From JAZGGS01 sp963749485 (GTDB lineage Bacteria > Bacteroidota > Ignavibacteria > Ignavibacteriales > Ignavibacteriaceae), in assembly GCA_963749485.1 (NCBI GenBank), contig CAVVMV010000029.1:1-64000 (forward strand): a DNA stretch of 64,000 nt, written 5' to 3'. The notes under the pieces are model-generated. The model did not search any database and was not told the DNA's origin. It worked only from the letters and a program-made list of their open reading frames with translations. A program made the translations under genes and the position numbers. Within the stretch, counting starts at the first letter, position 1, and each line of letters begins with the position of its first letter. This document shows, in pieces, positions 59,861 to 64,000 of the stretch.

Positions 59861-62284
59861 ATGTTTAGAAAATTAATCACCTCGTTAAATATCAAATTCA
59901 AATCAATTGCTCTGAAGAAAATAATAATATTTATTATTTCTTTTAATTCTAATCTTATCTCTGCCTGTTTACCCCCAGTGGATACGAACTAATGGACCGG
60001 AAGGAGTTGCAGTCAGTTTTCTCACAAATATTGATGGAACAATTTACGCCGGAACAGAAGTAAACGGGGTTTATATCTCAACCGATGATGGAGTAAGCTG
60101 GATAGCACGAAATACTGGAATTGAAACATTTGAAGTAACCTCCATACTCAGTTACCAGGGATATATATTTGCAGGAACATTTGGCAGCGGTGTTTATCGA
60201 TCTTCAGACGGCGGACAAACCTGGTTAGCTCCATCTAATGGCAACAATCTTGCTGTTACTTCATTGGTTGTAAACGAGCCCTTATATTTATGCAGGAGCT
60301 GCAAGTCTGGGTCTTTACCGCTCTTCTGATAATGGTGTAACATGGACAGAAGTTATTTCTTCCCTGTATGTTTCCGAAATGTGTGTTAGCGGTAATACTC
60401 TTTTCGTCTCTGAGTTTAATTACACTTATGCAACTACAGATCATGGCGTAACCTGGTTTAGTGTTCAACCCCTCGAAGGAGCAGAAATTTTCTCATTTCT
60501 ATTGTGAAGGAAATACGATCTTTGCCGGAGGTCGCAATAAAATTTATCATTCTACAGATAATGGAAATACTTTTGTAACCATCAACCTGAATTTTTCTTT
60601 CAGCATTGTTAATATTTATTCTATAACGGCTGCTGGTTCAACGCTGTTTATGGCTACTTCTTATGATGGAGTTTATAAATCAACCGACAATGGAACCACC
60701 TGGTTTTCAGCTAATGTAGGAATGGGTCCTAAAGATGTCCGCGCTCTTACTATCACTAACTCATCAACTGTAATTGCAGGCACTCATTATGTAGGAATGT
60801 ACAGATCAACCGATCTTGGATTATCCTGGAATAAATCAATGACTGGTTTTCCTGCAGGTATCAGCATTCTTTCTTTACTTGAAAGCGAATCAAGTATTTA
60901 CGCAGGAACACGTGACGGAGTTTATCGAACAGATGACAATGGAGATAACTGGATGAAATTGACAGGAACAAATGATACAATTAACTACTCTACTGTTTGG
61001 GGAATGTGTGAAAAGGATGGGGATATATATGCATCAACATTTCTCCAATTTAAAACAACTGTTTATAAAACTACTGACAAAGGTTTAACCTGGACTCGCA
61101 GCGGAATAGGTCTTCCTCTCGATCTTTCTTTCATAAAAGATATGGCAGCAAGTGGAGATAATATTAGTAGCAGGTACATATGAAGGTATATATTATTCAT
61201 CTGATAACGGCTCTAGCTGGCACCAGGCAAATGGTCCTAATCAAAACATAGAAAGTCTTGCTGCAAGCGGAAATTTTGTTTATGCAGCTGTGCCATCGGG
61301 AGCTGGAGTTTATCGTTCTGTTGATAATGGTGTTAACTGGACAGTCTCTCTTCAAAGCACAGTGGATTATGTAGAAGTTGCTGCAATTGATAATTATGCA
61401 TTTGCCGGATCGTTCTTCGGCGGTGCAAGGTACTCTTCAAATTATGGAAGCAACTGGTTAGTAAGTAACGGGTTTCCACCGGATGCTTCTATTTTTGCAC
61501 TTGGAGCTGCTGCAGATGGGATGGTTCTTGCAGGAACAGATTTAGCTCCAAACTGGATTTACGCATCATTCAACAATGGTGGTTCTTTCTCACCGTACAG
61601 CGAAGGACTTTTTGAGAATGCATCTGTGGAAGCTTTTGCTGTAAATGAAACTTACATGTTTGCCGGAACAGATTATAATGGAGTTTGGCGACGTTATTTA
61701 CCTGGAGTTCCTGTTGAACTCATTTCTTTCACTGCTGATATAATTAATAATACTGTTAAACTCCAATGGAAGACTGCAACTGAAACAAACAATTATGGTT
61801 TTGAAATTGAACGTAACAAGTTAATAGACAAATCTTACCAAACAGAGTGGGAAAGAATTGGGTTTGTTGAAGGAAACGGAACAACAACTGAAGAAGAAAA
61901 TTATTCTTTTACAGATGAAAATCTTGACCCCGGCAGATATAAATACAGGTTAAAACAAATTGATCTGGATGGTAGTTTTGAATATTCAAATACTAATTGA
62001 AGTTGAATTCTTTGCACCATCGAGAATTCTCACTTGAACAGAATTACCCAAATCCTTTTAATCCATCAACAACAATTAAATATCCAATTCCTATAGATGG
62101 ATTTGTAACACTCAGAGTTTTCAATACTATAGGTGAAGAGGTACGTACCTTGGTAAATGAATTTAAATCAGCAGGTAATTATGAAATTCATTTTGATGCT
62201 GAGGATTTAACAAGCGGAATTTACATTTATAGACTCGAGGCAGATAATTTCAACTTAACAAGAAAGATGATTTTATTGAAGTAA
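59861..62284 (+). CDS. Exported BNR/sortilin-like repeat protein with T9SS sorting domain (several frameshifts)
   Basis: Signal peptide region with a frame change near 59945 leads to repeated GVYRSTDNG--W units (IYAGTEVNGVYISTDDGVSW, YRSSDNGVTWTEVISSLYVS and about eight more), typical of BNR/YCF48-like beta-propellers. The C-terminal part has VPVELISFTADIINNTVKLQ, a common Bacteroidota fibronectin-like linker, then FSLEQNYPNPFNPSTTIKYP and ends KMILLK. Breaks lie near 59945, 60280, 60470, 61160 and 61990. Rejoined length is about 805 residues. It is probably secreted by T9SS and attached or released at the surface. Confidence 0.87.
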
Positions 62285-62293
62285 ACTTAGCTC

Positions 62294-63023
62294 CTATTCA
62301 TTTATCTGCACCTGCCTGAACAAGTGTGAATCGGGTTGATCACAAACAGGAATGATGACTTTAAATACCTGCGCAGTGTTGCTGAATGGCAGATAAACCA
62401 GTCCGCCAATTGTATCATCTGTGTTAAGAACTGATTCATTCAGGACTTCATTTTTCCAGAAATTTTTCATTTCTTCCAGATCCTTTTCAGCATTTGAATG
62501 ATATATTTCGTTATTAACCTGGTTTGCTCCTGTATTAAAAATATCCATGAATACGGCAGCTCCCTTGTCTTCTCTATCACTCGATATGTCTGCAATTACA
62601 CTTACAACACCAAATAGAACATTCTCAGCTGTGGCTAAATCGTGTCTGGTCTCTTCTTCCTTGTGCATCTGGTTTATTGTCATAATTTCTCTTTCAGGAT
62701 CTAAAGCATAATAGCGTTCAGTATAAAAGTCTTTCCGATTATTTTTGTCTTCAACTACCTCCAGGTAAATTTCAGTTGGATCAATTGCAAGATCAATTTC
62801 TGAATTACTTTCAACCTCAACATAGAAAAGAAACAAATCGCCATCCTGACTTATGAATTCTATTCTGCTAATTGCACACTGGATTGCTTCATCTTCGGTG
62901 AAATAACCTTCCGGCTCTTCCAGCTTTTGCGCATTAAATATCGGGGGCTGAGATGCACAACCAGCCAAGAATTAATACGGCTGCCAATAAAAATATCGTC
63001 TGAGTAATTTTAAATCGAAACAT
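62294..63023 (-). CDS. Lipoprotein, unknown family (one frameshift)
   Basis: The ATG at 63021-63023 opens a leader that reaches LILAGCASQPPIFNAQ only after removing one extra T near 62965. The body has EGYFTEDEAIQCAISRIEFI, LFLFYVEVESNSEIDLAIDP, an AEKDLEEMKNFWKNEVLNES helix and a final GGLVYLPFSNTAQVFKVIIP. No domain is recognised. About 242 residues; convergent with the BNR gene. Confidence 0.75.
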
Positions 63024-63170
63024 TATAAATCTCCTTATTCTAAATCTCTTCTCTTACTATAAATATCCTGCCAGATTTTTATTTAGTTTATTAAGTTTAA
63101 TCAAACAATTATCTAGTTAAATGTTTAGTAATTAGGGCAGGAATGTTCTGCTGGGGTTACACTTGTTTTA
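63024..63170. other. Intergenic region holding the first copy of a duplicated element
   Basis: Between the minus-strand lipoprotein start and the NTF2-like remnant; the promoter of the lipoprotein should lie here. The repeat is described separately. Confidence 0.4.
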
Positions 63171-63171
63171 C
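63087..63171 (+). repeat. Duplicated non-coding element, copy 1
   Basis: About 85 bp sharing AATCAAACAA, GTTAAATGTT, AGGGCAGGA and GGGTTACACTTGTTT with copy 2 at 63577-63661, in the same order and spacing. No open frame runs through both copies. Confidence 0.75.
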
Positions 63172-63295
63172 AATGATTATCAGTTTCTTATTAGTTAGGG
63201 ATAATGAAAAAGTGCGCTGGACGGATATTCTTATGAAGAAAAACGGCAAGTGGATGCTGGTAGGTGATCATGGCGGAGAAGTAGATAACGATTAG
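63171..63295 (+). pseudogene. NTF2-like / DUF4440 C-terminal remnant
   Basis: A frame ending at TAG 63293-63295 encodes VRWTDILMKKNGKWMLVGDH followed by GGEVDND. The pattern T-D-(5)-K--GKW-LV--H is the closing strand pair of NTF2-like (SnoaL/DUF4440) proteins. The rest of the domain is absent. Confidence 0.6.
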
Positions 63296-63317
63296 TTTTT
63301 AGTTTTATTAAGCTTAG

Positions 63318-63364
63318 GGCGAACCTGCCTTGTTGGCAGACAGGCTTTTGTTCGCCTTTTTTTT
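63318..63364 (+). terminator. Terminator hairpin with nested palindrome
   Basis: GGCGAAC pairs with GTTCGCC and is followed by eight T residues; inside the loop CTGCC and GGCAG form a second short stem. It closes the NTF2-like remnant. Confidence 0.75.
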
Positions 63365-63735
63365 GGAAGAAAAACAATTAAAATGTTTAAAAAATTAATC
63401 TTATCGAACTATCTTATAAATATTAAATAGAGGTAAAGACTGTTGTTAGTAATTGTAGTATAAAATGAATATTAGTTCATTTACACTTTTTAGCATAGCT
63501 TTTTGTAATGCCAATCAACTTTAAATCTGGCTAATATAATCTGAAGCATACACTAGTCGTTCTCTATTTATTGCGATTATTAAATTAAATCAAACAAATT
63601 TCAGGTTAAATGTTCATTATACAGGGCAGGATTGTTTTGGTTGGGTTACACTTGTTTGCTAATTGCAAATGATGCAATCTTTACGTTTGGCAAATAAATT
63701 TGAGTTCTCGAAAATAAATACAAATTTTTAAATGT
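63365..63735. other. AT-rich intergenic region with repeat copy 2
   Basis: About 370 bp without a usable frame. It contains the second copy of the duplicated element at 63577-63661. Confidence 0.5.
63577..63661 (+). repeat. Duplicated non-coding element, copy 2
   Basis: Shares AATCAAACAA, GGTTAAATGTT, AGGGCAGGA-TGTT and GGGTTACACTTGTTT with copy 1, about 490 bp upstream, in the same orientation. Both copies precede a coding or once-coding stretch on the plus strand, so a shared leader or promoter region is possible. Confidence 0.75.
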
Positions 63736-63948
63736 ATGTTTAACAATAACCAACAAATAAAAGCGCTCAGAATATTCTCAGTTATATTTCTTGCTGCCTG
63801 GTGTTTGTTTTTATTCATAAACTTTATAATCGTTGCTGATGAGATTGAGCCGGTTGCTGTAGTTGTGCTGGTAGTATGTGTAATACTTCTATTAATATTA
63901 CTATTGTATATAAAATTAACTTATATAATTCACTTGCTAATTACTTAA
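63736..63948 (+). CDS. Small two-TM membrane protein
   Basis: A 70-residue protein with two hydrophobic segments (FSVIFLAAWCLFLFINFIIV and VVVLVVCVILLLILLLYI), separated by an acidic turn ADEIEPV. No family recognised. It begins 75 bp after repeat copy 2. The frame may be cut short by an indel, since the end is unusually hydrophobic and abrupt. Confidence 0.5.
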   Translation: MFNNNQQIKALRIFSVIFLAAWCLFLFINFIIVADEIEPVAVVVLVVCVILLLILLLYIKLTYIIHLLIT

Positions 63949-64000
63949 TCACTCCTCCAACTCTTAAATTCATGCCATATTCAAGGTAAGCTTTTAAGCA

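Noticed and set aside
1..64000. Insertion sequences, prophage or CRISPR arrays
   Set aside because: No transposase, integrase, phage structural gene, or regularly spaced repeat was seen. The only repeats are kinase paralogues, lipoprotein repeats, small palindromes and the 85-bp pair.

Overview
This window is an AT-rich chromosomal segment from a member of the Bacteroidota/Ignavibacteriota lineage. Evidence for that placement: two secreted proteins end in type IX secretion sorting domains of the NYPNPFNP type, several candidate promoters carry the Bacteroidota TAnnTTTG element, many small lipoproteins and DUF4252/DUF4878/DUF1684 proteins are present, and the citrate synthase is of the mitochondrial type. 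I found no rRNA, tRNA, CRISPR array, transposase or phage gene.

The main caution is that a large share of the genes are interrupted by single-base frameshifts, more often an extra base than a missing one, and that these hit housekeeping genes such as citrate synthase. The two frames on either side rejoin into one family-like protein in nearly every case. I read most of these as uncorrected sequencing indels, and I annotate the rejoined gene rather than the fragments. A smaller set looks like genuine decay: an OmpA C-terminus, an EamA C-terminus, an NTF2-like C-terminus, a third kinase start, and a kinase-ATPase that has lost its P-loop region.

Layout. 0-6.2 kb: HerA-like ATPase (cut by the window edge), LOG-family protein, a small membrane protein plus YceI pair, L-2-hydroxyglutarate oxidase, then a DNA methyltransferase, a META-domain lipoprotein and a candidate PD-(D/E)XK nuclease. 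6.2-10.6 kb: OmpA remnant, broken T9SS-exported protein, beta-CASP nuclease, citrate synthase. 10.7-15.5 kb: one very large gene (about 1,600 codons) joining an acyl-CoA-synthetase-like adenylation domain, a long uncharacterised middle region and a C-terminal GNAT acetyltransferase. 15.6-20.3 kb: PAP2-like membrane protein, a 748-residue coiled-coil protein, an exported GH13 amylase. 20.5-28.1 kb: a signalling block with a GAF-SpoIIE phosphatase, a tandem ABM-domain protein and an array of related Ser/Thr kinases fused to ATPase/TPR modules. 28.2-35.1 kb: a beta-barrel protein, an ECF sigma factor with its probable anti-sigma factor and two DUF4252 proteins, then a papain-like hydrolase, lipoproteins and YccF.

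35.2-43.4 kb: a paired M16 protease operon, lipoproteins, an EamA permease, a sodium-solute symporter and an aldo/keto reductase. 43.6-48.6 kb: an apparently exported isoaspartyl methyltransferase, a membrane-embedded spermidine-synthase-like protein, a PflX-type radical SAM protein and a DUF1684 lipoprotein. 48.8-55.3 kb: esterase, MFS transporter, a lipoprotein/coiled-coil pair, a second radical SAM protein, a DUF134 regulator with a perfect 20-bp palindrome in its promoter followed by a NifX-like protein, and a YidB-like protein. 55.6-64 kb: a lipoprotein with four tandem domains, a two-component system, a large T9SS-exported beta-propeller-like protein, a lipoprotein, and a non-coding stretch carrying an 85-bp duplicated element.
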